NCBI GenBank assembly: GCA_035448825.1
Contig: DAOTJS010000005.1
Coordinates: 54,249-118,248, forward strand
Source: JAGNGI01 sp035448825
GTDB taxonomy: Bacteria; Fidelibacterota; UBA2242
Reading direction: 5' to 3'
DNA: 64,000 nucleotides
Position numbers and translations under genes: made by a program. How positions within the stretch are numbered: the first letter of the stretch is position 1; the number at the start of each line of letters is the position of its first letter. Below the pieces are notes generated by a model, which saw nothing but the letters and a program-made list of their open reading frames with translations, had not been told where the DNA came from and made no database searches. Of the stretch, positions 63,538 to 64,000 are shown one piece after another.

Positions 63538-63803
63538 TATTAATCCTATTCTAAATTTCAAATTATCTGTTCAAAATTTACAAATATTTTAGTTAATGCC
63601 TACAATCGGATGGAAGCAAATTAATATTTTTTTATCGAGTATATCTCCGTTTTAATGCGGTTTAATTTATTACTTAATGAGCGCCATGAAATTTTAATTT
63701 TTAGAAGGAGAAAGATTACTATTTTATGGGATTAATTAAAATTCCAGATGAAATCGTGACTTTTTCTTCTATGCTAATCAGGCAATCATATTTTAATTAG
63801 ACA

Positions 63804-63821
63804 ACAGGCTAGAAAGCCTGT
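63804..63821. repeat. Hairpin repeat, copy 1
   Basis: ACAGGCT-AGAA-AGCCTGT, a perfect 7-base stem with a 4-base loop. An identical 18-base copy occurs at the window end. It resembles short REP-like intergenic palindromes. Confidence 0.8.
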
Positions 63822-63844
63822 TCTACGGTTTTGTTTAGTGAAGC

Positions 63845-63899
63845 TGGTCGGGATCTCCCAGTGGGACTCCTCCGGAGGAACCGGCGACCTTCCCGACCA
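63845..63899. repeat. Branched dyad structure, GC-rich
   Basis: A perfect 9-base inverted repeat, TGGTCGGGA (63845-63853) with TCCCGACCA (63891-63899), encloses two further dyads: CCCA-G-TGGG at 63857-63865 and the 12-base palindrome TCCTCCGGAGGA at 63868-63879. As RNA or single-stranded DNA this can fold into a multi-branched structure. It lies between the two hairpin copies and is much richer in G+C than its surroundings. Confidence 0.75.
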
Positions 63900-63982
63900 A
63901 TCGGGACGCTCTCCATTGTTTATTCAACTACGGCAGAACCATTCGGTCATACAGCTGAGTTACAGCCTTGTTAAATAAAAAA

Positions 63983-64000
63983 ACAGGCTAGAAAGCCTGT
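63983..64000. repeat. Hairpin repeat, copy 2 (at window edge)
   Basis: Identical in all 18 bases to copy 1 and in the same orientation; the palindrome makes orientation visible only in the AGAA loop. The repeat unit may continue past the window. Confidence 0.8.

Larger units (their letters stand above)
63538..64000. other. Gene-free right end of the window
   Basis: The first 260 bases are AT-rich and contain no convincing gene; a 24-codon ORF at 63726-63800 lies 15 bases after AGAAGGAG, too far for a normal start. The last 200 bases switch abruptly to GC-rich, strongly self-complementary sequence bounded by two identical hairpins (separate entries). Confidence 0.8.

Noticed and set aside
63726..63800. 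24-codon ORF after AGAAGGAG
   Set aside because: The ribosome-binding site is 15 bases from the ATG, no gene follows on the plus strand, and the peptide has no recognisable feature.

Overview
The window comes from a Gram-negative, DAP-peptidoglycan bacterium that is probably an uncultured member of the FCB (Fibrobacterota-Chlorobiota-Bacteroidota) assemblage. Four things point there: a cysteine peptidase with a C-terminal beta-sandwich of the type IX secretion kind, a short Bacteroidota-style primary sigma factor without region 1.1, a DUF2851 protein, and outer-membrane machinery (Wza-type export protein, ADP-heptose adenylyltransferase, membrane-bound lytic transglycosylase). The DNA looks moderately AT-rich, about 40-44% G+C by eye. 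I cannot place it at phylum level from sequence alone, and no rRNA or tRNA gene is visible.

Bases 1-14,900 (minus strand) hold an almost complete division and cell wall (dcw) operon: mraZ-rsmH-ftsL-ftsI-murE-murF-mraY-murD-ftsW-murG-murC-(102-codon orphan ORF)-ftsQ, with ftsQ cut by the window edge. It is driven by a near-consensus sigma-70 promoter overlapped by TGGG repeats that look like the MraZ operator. A rodZ-like gene and maf lie upstream, then a 1,308-residue PorU/gingipain-like peptidase and a GH5 glycosidase. Bases 20,286-24,126 (plus strand) are the translation cluster ffh-rpsP-khpA-rimM-trmD-rplS. A TauE/SafE permease, groES-groEL with a sigma-54-like promoter, a small helical protein and the primary sigma factor follow.

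Bases 28,600-38,633 (minus strand) carry an arylamine N-acetyltransferase-like gene and then, in transcription order, a fused initiating phosphoglycosyl transferase, serS, a class II aldolase, plsC, DUF2851, rfaE2 and an MltD-like transglycosylase. Bases 38,900-51,819 (minus strand) are a Wzx/Wzy-type surface polysaccharide locus: ugd, a four-helix-bundle S23 cassette flanked by repeats, rmlB, wza, a Wzz-like protein, wzx, a GT2, wzy, two GT4s, a FemAB-like protein and a polysaccharide deacetylase. Its centre (about 40.8-47.7 kb) is visibly more AT-rich than the rest. The 846-residue fused transferase just downstream is the likely first enzyme of this pathway.

Bases 51,978-63,537 (minus strand) are housekeeping genes: a zinc-ribbon protein, HNH nuclease, trpS, scpA, scpB, rluB, cmk, rpsA, cdaR/ybbR-like, tsaD and a VWA membrane protein. 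The last 200 bases contain two identical hairpins bracketing a GC-rich, branched dyad structure.

The observations most worth a second look are the fusion of two unrelated phosphoglycosyl transferase classes in one polypeptide, the S23 cassette bounded by inverted decamer arrays, a GT4 gene whose only sensible start is ATT, the sigma-54-like groESL promoter, and the structured repeat at the right end. I found no CRISPR array, transposase, prophage or recognisable defence system.
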